The notes beneath the pieces were generated by a model that saw only the letters and a list, made by a program, of their open reading frames with translations, was not told the origin of the DNA and did no database searches. From Deltaproteobacteria bacterium (lineage in GTDB: Bacteria > Desulfobacterota > Deferrisomatia > Deferrisomatales > BM512), in contig JAUVAU010000006.1 in the NCBI GenBank assembly GCA_030591565.1, forward strand, positions 1 to 64,000: a stretch of 64,000 nucleotides of DNA, written 5' to 3'. Positions 53,350 through 63,089 of the stretch are shown here, piece after piece. Position 1 is the first letter of the stretch. Each line of letters starts with the position of its first letter. The position numbers were made by a program, and so were the translations under genes.

Positions 53350-55839
53350 ATGGCTAAGGTTCGCGTATTTGAAGCGGCTAAAGAGCATGAGCTGGATGTC
53401 CAGGAGCTTCTGGGCGTCCTGAAGAAAAATGGCGTGAAGGTGCGCAGTCACATGTCACCCGTCGATCAGGAAGATCTTGATCGCGCCGTTGAAGTGCTGG
53501 GCAAAAAGGTTGCCGAAGACAAGAAAACCACGGACGCAAGTGAACCCAAACTCATGGTCCGCCGCAGGAAAAAGGACCAGCCCGCCGTAGATGAAGAGGC
53601 GGAGGTTGCGACCGCTGAGGGTGTGGGTGAGGGTGAGGAAGAGCCGGCCAAAGCTGCAGAGGCGACCCCTGAAGCGGAGGCAGAACCCCAGCAGGAGGCC
53701 GCAAAAGAAGCGCCGGAAGAGGCCGGGAAAGAGGCTGGGGAAGAAGAGCCCGCCGCCGAGGCGGCTGCTGGTGAAGCCAAGAAAAAAGTTACCAAAAAGG
53801 CGGGTAAAAAGGCGGGTAAAAAGGCCAAAGACGAGGCCGCCGAAGAAAAGCCTGCTGAAGAAAAACCAGCTGAAGAGGACAAGGAGTTCGGACTCAAAGT
53901 CGTCCGGTTCATCCGTCCCGAAGACCAGCCTAAAACGTTCACCCCGCCTGCCTACCCCATGACCAAGAATGAGCGTGAAGCGCGTCGCGCCGAGCGCAAG
54001 GCCAAGAAGAAGAAGGGCAGGAGAGTCGAGAGGGTCGACAGGCAGCAGCGCTCCAGCCAGAAAACCCAGATCACCGTACCCAAGGCGATCAAGCGCCGCA
54101 TCAAGATCAGCGATGTCATCACCGTCGCCGAGCTGGCCAAGCGCATGGGCGTCAAATCGACCGAGGTCATCAAGGCGCTGATGGCCCTTGGCATCCTGGC
54201 TACGATCAACCAGCTTCTTGACGCGGACACCGCCTCCCTCGTAGCTGACGAGTTCAGCTACGAGGTTGAGAACGTGGCCATGAACGAGGAGGAGATACTC
54301 AACCGCGAGGAGGACAAGCTCGAAGATATGCAGCCCCGTCCGCCGGTTATCACGGTGATGGGCCATGTCGATCACGGCAAGACCTCCTTGCTGGACGCCA
54401 TAAGAGAGACCCGTGTCGCCGCCGGCGAAGCTGGCGGGATTACCCAGCATATCGGCGCATACAAAGTTTCCACCAGCCGGGGAACGCTGGTCTTCCTGGA
54501 CACCCCCGGCCACGAAGCGTTCACCGAGATGAGGGCCAGGGGAGCCAAGGTCACCGACATGGTCGTCCTTGTCGTCGCGGCCAATGACGGCGTTATGCCC
54601 CAGACGGTGGAGGCGATCCACCACGCTGAGGCAGCTGGAGTGCCGATCATCGTGGCGATCAACAAGATGGACCTGCCCGATGCCAGCCCCGACAGGGTCA
54701 AGCGTGAACTCTCAGAGAACAATCTTGCCCCCGAAGATTGGGGTGGCGAGGTCGTGTGTGTCCCTGTTTCCGCCAAGAAGGGCGACGGAATCGAGGACCT
54801 GCTTGAGATGGTCGCGCTCCAGGCTGAGATGCTGGAGCTGACAGCCAACCCCGATAAGATGGCGGCTGGCGTCGTCGTCGAAGCGCGCCTCGATCGTGGC
54901 CGTGGCCCGGTTGCCACCGTGCTGGTTCACGAGGGCACCTTGAAACTTGGCGACGTGGTGCTGAGCGGTATGAAATATGGCCGCGTGCGAACACTTACCG
55001 ATGACATCGGCAAAAGGGAAAAGGAAGCGACTCCCGGCACCCCGGTTGAGATTACGGGGCTGGACGGCGTGCCCAAGGCGGGCGATGTGTTCGTCGTGGT
55101 GGACAACGAACGGGTTGCGAAGGATATCTCCTCCAAGCGAGTTGATAAGACCCGCGAGACCGAGATGGCCCAGGCCAGTAGGATGTCGCTCGATGATCTG
55201 CACGAGCGGATCGCCGAGGGCGACATCAAGTCATTGCGCATCATCGTCAAGGGCGACGTGCAGGGCTCGGTTGAAGCGCTGGCCCAGACGCTCATCAAAC
55301 TCGCCACCGACGCGGTCAAGGTGGAAGTCATCCATAAAGCAGCCGGCGGCATAACCGAGTCGGATGTAAACCTCGCCATCGCCTCCGAAGCCATCATAGT
55401 CGGCTTCCATGTCAGGGCCGAGGCCAAGGCGGCGGCGCTTGCAAATAATACCGGCATCGACGTCCGTCTCTATGATGTAATTTACGACGCCACCGACGAC
55501 GTGAAAAAGGCGATGGCCGGACTGCTCGCACCGACGATCAAGGAAGTAGAGCTTGGTCGGGTCGAAGTTCGCCAAATCTTCCGCGTGACAAAAATTGGTG
55601 TCATCGCAGGTTGTTACGTAACCCAGGGGATTGTGCAGCGAAACGCGCATCTTCGACTTGTCCGCGACAGCATAGTCGTCTACGAGGGTTTGCTTTCCAG
55701 CCTGAAGCGTTTCAAAGACGACGCCAAGGAAGTTCGCGAGGGCTTCGAGTGCGGCCTGTCTATTCAGGATTTTAACGACATCAAGGTCGGCGACGAGATA
55801 GAATTCTTCAGGATCGAAGAGGTCGCGGCCACGCTGTAG
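53350..55839 (+). CDS. infB: Translation initiation factor IF-2
   Basis: 829 residues. IF2-N domain at the start, a long Ala/Glu/Lys linker (residues 65-200), then the GTPase with [18 protein letters not shown] and N-K-M-D-L-P, and domains II-IV to the end. It brings fMet-tRNA to the 30S subunit. It follows nusA by 61 nt in the standard nusA-infB order. Confidence 0.98.
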   Translation: MAKVRVFEAAKEHELDVQELLGVLKKNGVKVRSHMSPVDQEDLDRAVEVLGKKVAEDKKTTDASEPKLMVRRRKKDQPAVDEEAEVATAEGVGEGEEEPAKAAEATPEAEAEPQQEAAKEAPEEAGKEAGEEEPAAEAAAGEAKKKVTKKAGKKAGKKAKDEAAEEKPAEEKPAEEDKEFGLKVVRFIRPEDQPKTFTPPAYPMTKNEREARRAERKAKKKKGRRVERVDRQQRSSQKTQITVPKAIKRRIKISDVITVAELAKRMGVKSTEVIKALMALGILATINQLLDADTASLVADEFSYEVENVAMNEEEILNREEDKLEDMQPRPPVITVMGHVDHGKTSLLDAIRETRVAAGEAGGITQHIGAYKVSTSRGTLVFLDTPGHEAFTEMRARGAKVTDMVVLVVAANDGVMPQTVEAIHHAEAAGVPIIVAINKMDLPDASPDRVKRELSENNLAPEDWGGEVVCVPVSAKKGDGIEDLLEMVALQAEMLELTANPDKMAAGVVVEARLDRGRGPVATVLVHEGTLKLGDVVLSGMKYGRVRTLTDDIGKREKEATPGTPVEITGLDGVPKAGDVFVVVDNERVAKDISSKRVDKTRETEMAQASRMSLDDLHERIAEGDIKSLRIIVKGDVQGSVEALAQTLIKLATDAVKVEVIHKAAGGITESDVNLAIASEAIIVGFHVRAEAKAAALANNTGIDVRLYDVIYDATDDVKKAMAGLLAPTIKEVELGRVEVRQIFRVTKIGVIAGCYVTQGIVQRNAHLRLVRDSIVVYEGLLSSLKRFKDDAKEVREGFECGLSIQDFNDIKVGDEIEFFRIEEVAATL

Positions 55840-55852
55840 CAGGAGGCGCCCA

Positions 55853-56140
55853 TTGGTAGTGGGAGTTTTGACCATAAAGTTTCGCCTGCACGGAGTCACG
55901 AGCCTGAAACAGAAGCGCTCAATCCTGCGGCGTATCATAAACCGCGTTAAAAATAAATTCGAGATCAGTACTGCCGAGGTTGGAGAGATGGACGCGCACA
56001 CCAGCGCGATCATCGGCTGCGCGGCTGTCTCCAATGACGCAAGGCTTGCAAATTCGATCCTCGACAAGGTGGCCGATTTCGTCGAGCAGCTTTACCTTGC
56101 CGAGATAGTGGATACGCAGATCGAAATCATCCACGTGTGA
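55853..56140 (+). CDS. DUF503 (YlxP-like) protein
   Basis: 95 residues: K-F-R-L-H-G-V-T-S-L-K-Q-K-R-S-I-L, F-E-I-S-T-A-E-V and a C-terminal I-I-H-V. Typical DUF503, usually encoded between infB and rbfA. The start is a TTG at 55853 with AGGAGG 6 nt upstream; a GTG at 55859 is too far. A role in ribosome maturation is suggested only by context. Confidence 0.88.
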   Translation: MVVGVLTIKFRLHGVTSLKQKRSILRRIINRVKNKFEISTAEVGEMDAHTSAIIGCAAVSNDARLANSILDKVADFVEQLYLAEIVDTQIEIIHV

Positions 56141-56153
56141 GCGGATAATACAG

Positions 56154-56495
56154 TTGAGTAGATTACGCACCAAAAGAGTGAGCGACCTGATAGTCCGGGA
56201 AGCAGCCGCCATACTTCTAAGCGACGTGAAGGATCCGCGCATCGGTATCATCACCTTGACCGGAGCCGACGTGAGCCCGGACCTCAGGAACGCCAAGGTC
56301 TACTACACTGTCATAGGCGATGATAAGGTGCGCGAAAACACCGCCGTGGGTTTGGCGCGTGCAGCCGGATATATTCGCAAGGAGCTGGGCAGCCGCCTGG
56401 AGCTTAAAAGTACGCCCAGTATTACCTTTGCCTACGACGAATCCATTGATCGCGGTTTCAGGATCACAGAGCTCCTTGGTAGCGTGAAAAAATGA
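56154..56495 (+). CDS. rbfA: Ribosome-binding factor A
   Basis: 113 residues: R-T-K-R-V-S-D-L-I-V-R-E-A-A, V-K-D-P-R-I-G, L-R-N-A-K-V-Y-Y, and R-K-E-L-G-S-R-L-E-L-K-S-T-P-S-I-T-F. It binds the 30S subunit during late assembly. The start is TTG 56154. Its stop overlaps the next gene by 4 nt (ATGA). Confidence 0.95.
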   Translation: MSRLRTKRVSDLIVREAAAILLSDVKDPRIGIITLTGADVSPDLRNAKVYYTVIGDDKVRENTAVGLARAAGYIRKELGSRLELKSTPSITFAYDESIDRGFRITELLGSVKK

Positions 56496-57463
56496 CAGAC
56501 GACATACGTTTAAAAGCAATAGCCAAAGCACTCGGCGAGGCCAAAACGGTCCTCGTTCTCTCCCATAAAAATCCCGATGGCGATGCTATCGGCTCCACCC
56601 TGGGCCTTGGCGCCGGGCTGCGCCGACTGGGCAAGCAGGTTGACATGGTCAACATCAGCGGCGTGCCGGAAGCGCTTAAGTGGATACCGGGGTCTGAGCT
56701 GATTACCAGCGAACCCAAACCCTTCGCCGAGTATGACGAGGTCGTGATCCTGGACTGCGGGGAGCTGGAGCGCACCGGCTTCGACACAATCTCGCCTGCA
56801 CCTGACAAGCCGGCGATAATCATCGACCACCACCCTGGCGAGATGGTGGAGGCCACCGATCTGATAGACATAGAAGCCGCCGCCACCAGCGAATTGATCT
56901 ACTACCTGCTCGGCGAGATGGGTGCGGAGCTCTCCGCCGATGGTGCGACCGCGCTATACGTGGCGCTCTTCACCGACACCGGCGGATTTCAATTCTCCAA
57001 CACCGACCAGGACGCCTTCACTATGGCGTCGGGGCTGAAAAAATGCGGTGTCGATCCGGCTTTTGTCGCTTCCATGCTCTTTGAGCAGGAGAACCCTGCG
57101 CGGATCAGATTGCTGGCGCTGGCGCTTTCAACCCTTCGCCTCTCCGATTGCGGGAAGCTGGCTTCGATCTTCGTCGATACCGAGATGTTCGATATCACCG
57201 GGACAACCTCCGAGGACACCGACGGGTTTGTGAACTACCCGCGCTCAGTCGAGGGAGTCGAGGTCGCCATTCTCATCAAGGAGGTCGGGGAGAACTACCA
57301 CCGGCTGGCGCTTCGCTCGCGCGGCAGGGTCAACGTCTCCGCGATAGCTTCCGAGCTGGGCGGCGGCGGGCACCACAACGCCGCAGGCGCACATGTCACA
57401 GCCGACCCGGATACGATCTTCGAGATGATTCTCGAAAAAGTACTCTCTTCCTTGCCCAACTGA
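56492..57463 (+). CDS. nrnA: DHH-family phosphoesterase (NrnA-like nanoRNase/pAp phosphatase)
   Basis: 323 residues: H-K-N-P-D-G-D-A-I-G-S near residue 26, I-L-D-C-G-E, I-I-D-H-H-P-G and the C-terminal DHHA1 G-G-G-G-H-H-N-A-A-G. NrnA-like enzymes degrade 2-5 nt RNA and 3'-phosphoadenosine phosphate. It starts within the rbfA stop, so the two are translationally coupled. Confidence 0.93.
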   Translation: MTDDIRLKAIAKALGEAKTVLVLSHKNPDGDAIGSTLGLGAGLRRLGKQVDMVNISGVPEALKWIPGSELITSEPKPFAEYDEVVILDCGELERTGFDTISPAPDKPAIIIDHHPGEMVEATDLIDIEAAATSELIYYLLGEMGAELSADGATALYVALFTDTGGFQFSNTDQDAFTMASGLKKCGVDPAFVASMLFEQENPARIRLLALALSTLRLSDCGKLASIFVDTEMFDITGTTSEDTDGFVNYPRSVEGVEVAILIKEVGENYHRLALRSRGRVNVSAIASELGGGGHHNAAGAHVTADPDTIFEMILEKVLSSLPN

Positions 57464-57497
57464 TCGGGCACGATACCCATGAACCAGATGCCAGATA

Positions 57498-58394
57498 ATG
57501 ACTGACAATGACCGCTGGGGCCTGCTGCTCGTAGATAAGCCGATCTCGATCACCTCCCACACGCTGGTCAACCGCATCCGCAGGCAGCTTGGAATAAAGA
57601 GGGTCGGGCACGCGGGGACGCTGGACCCGATGGCCTCGGGGTTGATGCTGGTGGGTATCGGCAAGGCGACGCGCCTCCTTGAATATCTGGTGGGGTGCGA
57701 TAAGACATACATGGCCACCGTGAGGCTTGGGGTGAGGACCGAAACCCTTGATCGCGAGGGTGAAGTGGTGGAGGAGCGAGATGCTTCTTCGGTCACCAGA
57801 GCGATGGTGGAAGGGGTGCTGGAGGGTTTCAGGGGGTTGATAACCCAGGTGCCGCCGCGCCACTCGGCCATCAAGGTGGGAGGCGTCCCCCTGCACAGGC
57901 GCACCCGCAGGGGCGAAGATGTTGAGCCTCCACCCAGGGAAGTTACGATACACCGGCTGGAGCTGACCGCCTTTGATCCTCCCCAATTCGAGTTGGAGGT
58001 GGATTGCACCAGCGGCACCTATATCCGCTCGCTCGCCAATGACATTGGCGAGGCGCTGGGCACGGGCGCAACCCTTTGGGGACTTAAAAGAAGCGTGTGC
58101 GGTCGATTTTCACTGGAAGATGCCGCGACCCTTGGTGAGCTCGAAGAGTTGGGCGAAGAGGGGTGGGGGAAATTACTTCGGCCACAGGTGATGGTGGAAG
58201 GGCTCCCCAAGCGTGAGCTCACCCCCGAGGAGGTAGCCACAATAAGCAACGGCGGCAGGATTAGTGGCAGGAGGGGGGGGGAAGACAATATGGTTGAAGA
58301 GGGTGAAACCGTCCTGATCGGACCCGATGGTGAGTTGGTCGCCCTTGCGGTGGTCGATGGCGACCAACTGAAACCCCGAAAAGTCTTTGTCTGA
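57498..58394 (+). CDS. truB: tRNA pseudouridine-55 synthase
   Basis: 298 residues: [22 protein letters not shown] with the catalytic Asp near residue 41, [13 protein letters not shown] and a C-terminal PUA-like domain. Makes pseudouridine 55 in tRNAs. Glycine-rich residues near 255 (G-R-I-S-G-R-R-G-G) coincide with an 8-base G run in the DNA. A 175-nt gap separates it from rpsO. Confidence 0.96.
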   Translation: MTDNDRWGLLLVDKPISITSHTLVNRIRRQLGIKRVGHAGTLDPMASGLMLVGIGKATRLLEYLVGCDKTYMATVRLGVRTETLDREGEVVEERDASSVTRAMVEGVLEGFRGLITQVPPRHSAIKVGGVPLHRRTRRGEDVEPPPREVTIHRLELTAFDPPQFELEVDCTSGTYIRSLANDIGEALGTGATLWGLKRSVCGRFSLEDAATLGELEELGEEGWGKLLRPQVMVEGLPKRELTPEEVATISNGGRISGRRGGEDNMVEEGETVLIGPDGELVALAVVDGDQLKPRKVFV

Positions 58395-58569
58395 GCACAG
58401 TTTAAAAGTGTTTCACATCTTTACGGACTCAAGAAATTGTGGTAGATATACGAGTTCTTCGCGGCTGGCGTCTTCTGCCTTATCCAGAGAGCGCTTAACG
58501 AGGGCCGCGCTAAAAAACGACACCAAACAAAAGCGGAAAACAATAGAGAGAGTACCTGGAGGTTTCAAG

Positions 58570-58839
58570 ATGGTTATGCTGGCAGAAACAAAGTTGGAAG
58601 TCATTGATGAGTACAAGCTGCACGAAGGCGACACAGGCTCGCCCGAGGTTCAGATTGCACTGCTCAGTGAGCGTATCACCTATCTCACCGAACATTTCAA
58701 GACCCACAAAAAAGACCACGCTTCCCGTCGCGGGCTTTTGAAGCTCGTCGGTCAGCGACGTCGTCTTCTTGATTACTTGAAGAGTAATGAGATCAGCAGG
58801 TACCGCGCCATTATCGAACGCCTGGGAATCCGCAAGTAG
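58570..58839 (+). CDS. rpsO: 30S ribosomal protein S15
   Basis: 89 residues, full S15 length: [32 protein letters not shown] and [13 protein letters not shown] lies 8 nt before ATG 58570. The long upstream leader (from about 58440) may fold and autoregulate, as rpsO leaders do in other bacteria, but no known motif was recognised. Confidence 0.97.
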   Translation: MVMLAETKLEVIDEYKLHEGDTGSPEVQIALLSERITYLTEHFKTHKKDHASRRGLLKLVGQRRRLLDYLKSNEISRYRAIIERLGIRK

Positions 58840-58923
58840 TCAGCCGTGGGGATGCATTGGCCATCCCCGTTTTCAATCACAACGAAGATGATTAGCTAAC
58901 CTCATTTAGCGAGGAGTTTGTAC

Positions 58924-61041
58924 ATGTTTGACATAAAAACAGTAGAAACCACCATCGGTGGTCGTACCATTTCACTGGAAACCGGCCACATGGCCCGCCA
59001 GGCCCACGGCTCGGTGGTCATAAGGAGCGGCGACACCGTTTTGCTGGTGACCGCGGTTTCCGACTATAAAGCCAAACCCGGTCTGGACTTTCTTCCCCTG
59101 ACGGTGATGTACCAGACAAAGGGTTACGCAGCGGGCAAGATCCCCGGAGGCTTCTTTAAGCGCGAAGGTCGCCCCCATGACACTGACACCCTGACCGCTC
59201 GCCTGACCGATCGCCCCATCCGCCCCCTCTTCCCCAAGGGTTATCGTTTTGAAACCCAGGTGGTGGTGATGGTGCTCAGCCATGATGGCGAGGTCCTGCC
59301 CGACGTTCTGGGCATGATCGGCGCCTCGGCGGCGCTGACTATCTCCGACATCCCCTTCGATGGCCCCATGGCCGCTGTGCGCGTGGGCATGATAGATGGT
59401 GAATACATCATCAACCCCACAATGCAGCAGATGGAAGAGACCTGCCTCGATCTGTCCATCGCCGGTTCCAAGGACGCGGTCATGATGGTCGAGTCCGGTT
59501 CCGACGGGCTGAGCGAAGACCAGATGCTTGGCGGTATCGAAGCGGGCCACGTGGAGATCAAGAAGCTCGTAGCACTACAGGAAGAGCTTCGTGAGCTTGC
59601 GGGCAAGGCCAAGCGCGAGTTTGTGGAAGCCCCTGAGATCGACCCTGCCATTGTCGAGTACGCCAATAAATGCTTTGACGACAAGGGCAAGGCGGCCTAC
59701 CAGTTCACCGGCAAGAAAGAGCGCAGCGACGCACTCTCCCAGGCCAAGGCCGAGATGGTCGCATCATTGACCGACGAGCAGGCGGAAAACACCGGCGACT
59801 ACAAAGACGCCTTCGCCGCCGCTTCAAAAGCCTATGTGCGCAACATGATCCTCGACGAGGGCAAGCGTATCGATGGCCGCACGGTGGAGCAGATTCGCCC
59901 CATTCAGTGCGAAGTCGGCCTCATCCCCCGCACCCACGGCTCCGCTCTTTTTACCCGTGGCGAGACCCAGGCGCTGGTGCTTACCACGTTGGGAACGTCG
60001 AGCGACGAGCAGCTGATAGACGTGCCCGAGGGCAGCTACTACAAGAAATTCATGCTCCATTACAACTTCCCGCCCTTCTCCGTGGGCGAAGCGCGTCCGC
60101 TTCGTGGCCCCGGCAGGCGCGAAATTGGACATGGCGCACTGGCCGAGCGCGCAGTGAAGCCGTTATTGCCCGACCATGAAAAATTCCCCTACACCCTCAG
60201 GGTCGTCTCCGAGGTCACCGAGTCCAACGGCTCCTCCTCAATGGCGACTGTGTGTGGCGGCTCCCTGGCGCTGATGGACGCAGGCGTCCCGATTAAAGAC
60301 GCTGTGGCCGGTATCGCCATGGGCATGATTACCGATGGCGACCGCTTCGCGGTCCTCTCCGATATTCTCGGCGACGAGGATCACCTTGGCGACATGGACT
60401 TCAAGGTCGCGGGAACCAAGGATGGCATTACCGCGTTGCAGATGGACATCAAGGTCAAGGGCATCACAGTCGATGTCATGCGCAAGGCGCTTGAGCAGGC
60501 CAAAGAGGGTAGGCTCCACATCCTTGGCAAGATGGCCGAAGCGCTCTCCACCCATCGCGATGACCTCTCACCCTATGCCCCGCGCATCGTGGTTATCAAG
60601 GTCAGCACCGAACGCATCAAGGATGTCATCGGACCTGGCGGCAAGAATATCCGCAAGATCATCGAGCTCACCCAGACCACCATCGACATCAATGATGATG
60701 GCACCATCAATATCGGTAGCCCCGATGGCGAGCGCACCAAACAGGCGATCAAGATGATCCGCGACCTGACCCAGGAAGCCGAAGTCGGCAAGATATACGA
60801 TGGCACGGTTCGCAAGATCATGGACTTCGGCGCCTTCGTCGAGATCTTTCCCGGCACCGACGGCCTCGTGCACATCAGCGAAATCACAGCGGCGCGCATC
60901 GATCGCGACGACATCACCAAGTACATGCCCGAGGGCGGTACGGTGAAGGTCAAGGTGGTCAACGTCGACAACAGCGGTCGTATCAAACTCTCCCGCAAGG
61001 CCGCCATGGCCGAGCTGGGCGAAGAGGACCCCGTTGCATAG
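58924..61041 (+). CDS. pnp: Polynucleotide phosphorylase
   Basis: 705 residues. Two RNase PH domains (the first near residues 10-140, the second near residues 310-550), the linking helical domain, then KH (V-I-G-P-G-G-K-N-I-R-K-I) and S1 (D-F-G-A-F-V-E-I-F-P-G-T-D-G-L-V-H-I-S-E) domains. Phosphorolytic 3'-5' RNase. ATG 58924 has GAGGAG upstream. A terminator follows at 61070. Confidence 0.98.
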   Translation: MFDIKTVETTIGGRTISLETGHMARQAHGSVVIRSGDTVLLVTAVSDYKAKPGLDFLPLTVMYQTKGYAAGKIPGGFFKREGRPHDTDTLTARLTDRPIRPLFPKGYRFETQVVVMVLSHDGEVLPDVLGMIGASAALTISDIPFDGPMAAVRVGMIDGEYIINPTMQQMEETCLDLSIAGSKDAVMMVESGSDGLSEDQMLGGIEAGHVEIKKLVALQEELRELAGKAKREFVEAPEIDPAIVEYANKCFDDKGKAAYQFTGKKERSDALSQAKAEMVASLTDEQAENTGDYKDAFAAASKAYVRNMILDEGKRIDGRTVEQIRPIQCEVGLIPRTHGSALFTRGETQALVLTTLGTSSDEQLIDVPEGSYYKKFMLHYNFPPFSVGEARPLRGPGRREIGHGALAERAVKPLLPDHEKFPYTLRVVSEVTESNGSSSMATVCGGSLALMDAGVPIKDAVAGIAMGMITDGDRFAVLSDILGDEDHLGDMDFKVAGTKDGITALQMDIKVKGITVDVMRKALEQAKEGRLHILGKMAEALSTHRDDLSPYAPRIVVIKVSTERIKDVIGPGGKNIRKIIELTQTTIDINDDGTINIGSPDGERTKQAIKMIRDLTQEAEVGKIYDGTVRKIMDFGAFVEIFPGTDGLVHISEITAARIDRDDITKYMPEGGTVKVKVVNVDNSGRIKLSRKAAMAELGEEDPVA

Positions 61042-61069
61042 GCAAGCGCCCTGTAAGTGAATAACTCCA

Positions 61070-61109
61070 AACGCGCAGTCTGCTTTTAAAGTGGCTGCGC
61101 GTTTTTTGT
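61070..61109 (+). terminator. Terminator after pnp
   Basis: AACGCGCAG and CTGCGCGTT stem with a CTTTTAAAG-containing loop, then TTTTTG. It sits between pnp and dut, so dut probably has its own promoter or relies on readthrough. Confidence 0.85.
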
Positions 61110-61128
61110 TTTGCGAGAGGTGAATCAA

Positions 61129-61569
61129 ATGGCTCTGAAGATAGGAGTGAAGAAGCTTCCCGGAACTGAGGACTTGGCGCTGCCTTCATACCAGACCAAC
61201 CACAGCGCCGGTATGGATATCGTCTCGGCCCAGAGTGTGGAGATTGCCCCCGGCGAGCGCACCATGATTTCCACGGGCCTCACAGTGGCGATCCCGGATG
61301 GCTTTGAGGCGCAGATAAGGCCCCGGAGCGGTTTGGCGGTCAAACATGGCATAACGCTGGTGAATACGCCGGGGACAATCGATGCCGACTACCGGGGCGA
61401 GATACGCATAATAATGATCAACCACGGTGATGAGGTGTTCGCGGTGAAAAGGGGTGAGCGGATCGCCCAGATGATTATCGCGCCGGTTACCCGTTGCAAC
61501 TGGGAGCTGATGGACGAACTCCCCGAATCGGGAAGGGGCGAGGGCGGTTTCGGTTCCACTGGCCGCTGA
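61129..61569 (+). CDS. dut: dUTP diphosphatase (trimeric dUTPase)
   Basis: 146 residues with the five dUTPase motifs: A-G-M-D-I, P-R-S-G-L-A, G-T-I-D-A-D-Y-R-G-E, G-E-R-I-A-Q-M-I and the C-terminal arm G-G-F-G-S-T-G-R. It hydrolyses dUTP to dUMP. ATG 61129 has AGAGGTG upstream. Confidence 0.97.
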   Translation: MALKIGVKKLPGTEDLALPSYQTNHSAGMDIVSAQSVEIAPGERTMISTGLTVAIPDGFEAQIRPRSGLAVKHGITLVNTPGTIDADYRGEIRIIMINHGDEVFAVKRGERIAQMIIAPVTRCNWELMDELPESGRGEGGFGSTGR

Positions 61570-61579
61570 GTCTTTTTCA

Positions 61580-61806
61580 GATCGCTGACAAAGCCCGTCT
61601 TTTCTCCGATTGACTTCGTCAGGCTAAGAAATGATCCTCGAAATACGATAAGTATTCCTCCGGTCATTTCTTATCACCTTCCTCGTTCTCGAAAAAAATC
61701 CAACCCTTGTCAGCAATCAGTCCGGCTGAGCCAGGGTTTGCCGGATTCAACGAGAGAAGGGGCGATTCCTTTAAGAATTGCCCCTTCTTGACTTTGTCAA
61801 CAGCCT
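61580..61806 (+). repeat. Structured intergenic repeat, family A copy 4 with tail hairpin
   Basis: Outer stem ATCGCTGACAAAG / CTTGTCAGCAAT, common core, then a tail hairpin (AAGGGGCGATTC / GAATTGCCCCTT) shared with copy 5 and the end GACTTTGTCAACAGCCT. Begins 11 nt after the dut stop in the convergent gap before the cytochrome gene; a terminator follows immediately. Confidence 0.9.
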
Positions 61807-61836
61807 AGCTCCCGCTATTAACGGGAGCTTTTTTTG
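61807..61836. terminator. Terminator at the end of family A copy 4
   Basis: AGCTCCCG-ctattaa-CGGGAGCT followed by TTTTTT; lies between dut and the convergent cytochrome gene. Confidence 0.88.
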
Positions 61837-61855
61837 TAGGAGGGAAAAGTTTTGG

Positions 61856-63019
61856 TTATTGCCCGCGCCATCCCTTTAGTATCTCCACGGCCCAACTGTC
61901 ATCCTGGGAGGTGTGGCATCTGGAGGTTGTGCACGAATCGGGCATTTGCCACTTGACCGCGTTTTCGGGTTCGAGGAACTTGAAGGTGTGGGTGTGGCTG
62001 TATATTCCCTTGGCGATGACGCTGTCGGAAATTCTCGCCATGTGGCAGTCGACGCACGTTGCCTTGCCGGGGTGATTGTTGTGTACTGGCAGTTCGTCGA
62101 TTTGGTTGTGGCAGCCGTCGCACGCCGAGTCGGTACGCCTCTTCAAATTTCTCTCATCATCCGAGCCGTGGGGCAGGTGGCAGGTGGTGCAGCTCAAGTC
62201 CGCCTGAAGATGACCGCTCTGTATGAAACCCTGATACTCCATGTAGGGAGCCCGCTCGGTGCCGTCCGGCCAAAAATCAGCGGTGGTTTTGCCGGGTTGA
62301 GGCGTCGCCATCACGAACTGCGCCAACTGTTCGCTGCTCGTCCCGCTGGGAAAGTCGAGGGAGGTCTTCCGGTCCGTCCCGTGGGCGTGACACCTGCCGC
62401 AGAGCTTGGCCCTGTAGGCGGGGTCCTTGTCTACCGCTACCCCCGCTGTCTCCTGGCCGTCGGTAACCAGATGTTTTTCATAATCGGTGTGGCAGGCGAC
62501 GCAGGTAATTCCGGGGGCGGTGTAGGTGTCGGTTTCGGGATCGTAGCCGGTGACATGGCAGCCGATGCAGTTCTTTTCAAGCGTTACGCCGGAAGCCCTC
62601 AGTTTTTTAAGCAAGGGGGAGAGTTTTTCCCACCTCTTCTTGCCGATATCCCACGATGCGGGCAGCAGCTCGTGGCCCCTGTCGGTTTTGGTCCAGAGGA
62701 TCTGGATTTCAAGGGAGCCATAAGCGTATTTGACGTCGTCCTTGGTGAATTTACCCTTCACGAACTTCTTGTAGCCGGGGGTGGAGGAAGAGTAGCTGGC
62801 GCCGTAGAAGTTTCTGTCCTTGCCGGGCACCAGCAGGGCGCGGCTGTGGGCGTGGGTGACCCAGAGCGACATCTCCATGTTGTGACACTGGCCGCAGGTT
62901 CGTGCGTCCGATTGGCCTATGGAGGACTCTTCGGTAACTCGGGAAACATAACTGAAAGCCACCGTGGCCAAACTTGCAACCAGCAAAATGGCCAGTGGAA
63001 ATATAATCGCTTTTCGCAT
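61856..63019 (-). CDS. Exported octahaem c-type cytochrome with one CX4CH site
   Basis: 387 residues. N-terminal signal or anchor (residues 4-24). Seven CxxCH haem sites start near residues 42, 151, 173, 207, 277, 300 and 322. An eighth site near 363 is C-T-T-S-R-C-H, a CX4CH spacing known in some cytochromes c3. The first site has the common C-G-Q-C-H followed by W-x-T-H-A-H-S-R-A pattern of cytochrome c554-like proteins. It probably moves electrons in the periplasm; the terminal acceptor is unknown. Confidence 0.88.
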   Translation of the reverse strand: MRKAIIFPLAILLVASLATVAFSYVSRVTEESSIGQSDARTCGQCHNMEMSLWVTHAHSRALLVPGKDRNFYGASYSSSTPGYKKFVKGKFTKDDVKYAYGSLEIQILWTKTDRGHELLPASWDIGKKRWEKLSPLLKKLRASGVTLEKNCIGCHVTGYDPETDTYTAPGITCVACHTDYEKHLVTDGQETAGVAVDKDPAYRAKLCGRCHAHGTDRKTSLDFPSGTSSEQLAQFVMATPQPGKTTADFWPDGTERAPYMEYQGFIQSGHLQADLSCTTCHLPHGSDDERNLKRRTDSACDGCHNQIDELPVHNNHPGKATCVDCHMARISDSVIAKGIYSHTHTFKFLEPENAVKWQMPDSCTTSRCHTSQDDSWAVEILKGWRGQ

Positions 63020-63042
63020 TTGTATGACCTTGCCCTCTTAAA

Positions 63043-63077
63043 TAAAAAACGACTGCCCAAAATTGAGACAGCCGTAA
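63043..63077 (-). terminator. Terminator after the ppdK gene (minus strand)
   Basis: On the minus strand ACGGCTG and CAGTCGT pair around a loop, followed by TTTTTT. It lies 13 nt past the ppdK stop. Confidence 0.7.
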
Positions 63078-63089
63078 AAGTAGGTCGCT

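Noticed and set aside
58395-58569. Known rpsO leader RNA motif
   Set aside because: The region can fold and the context fits, but I could not match the sequence to any described S15-binding leader.
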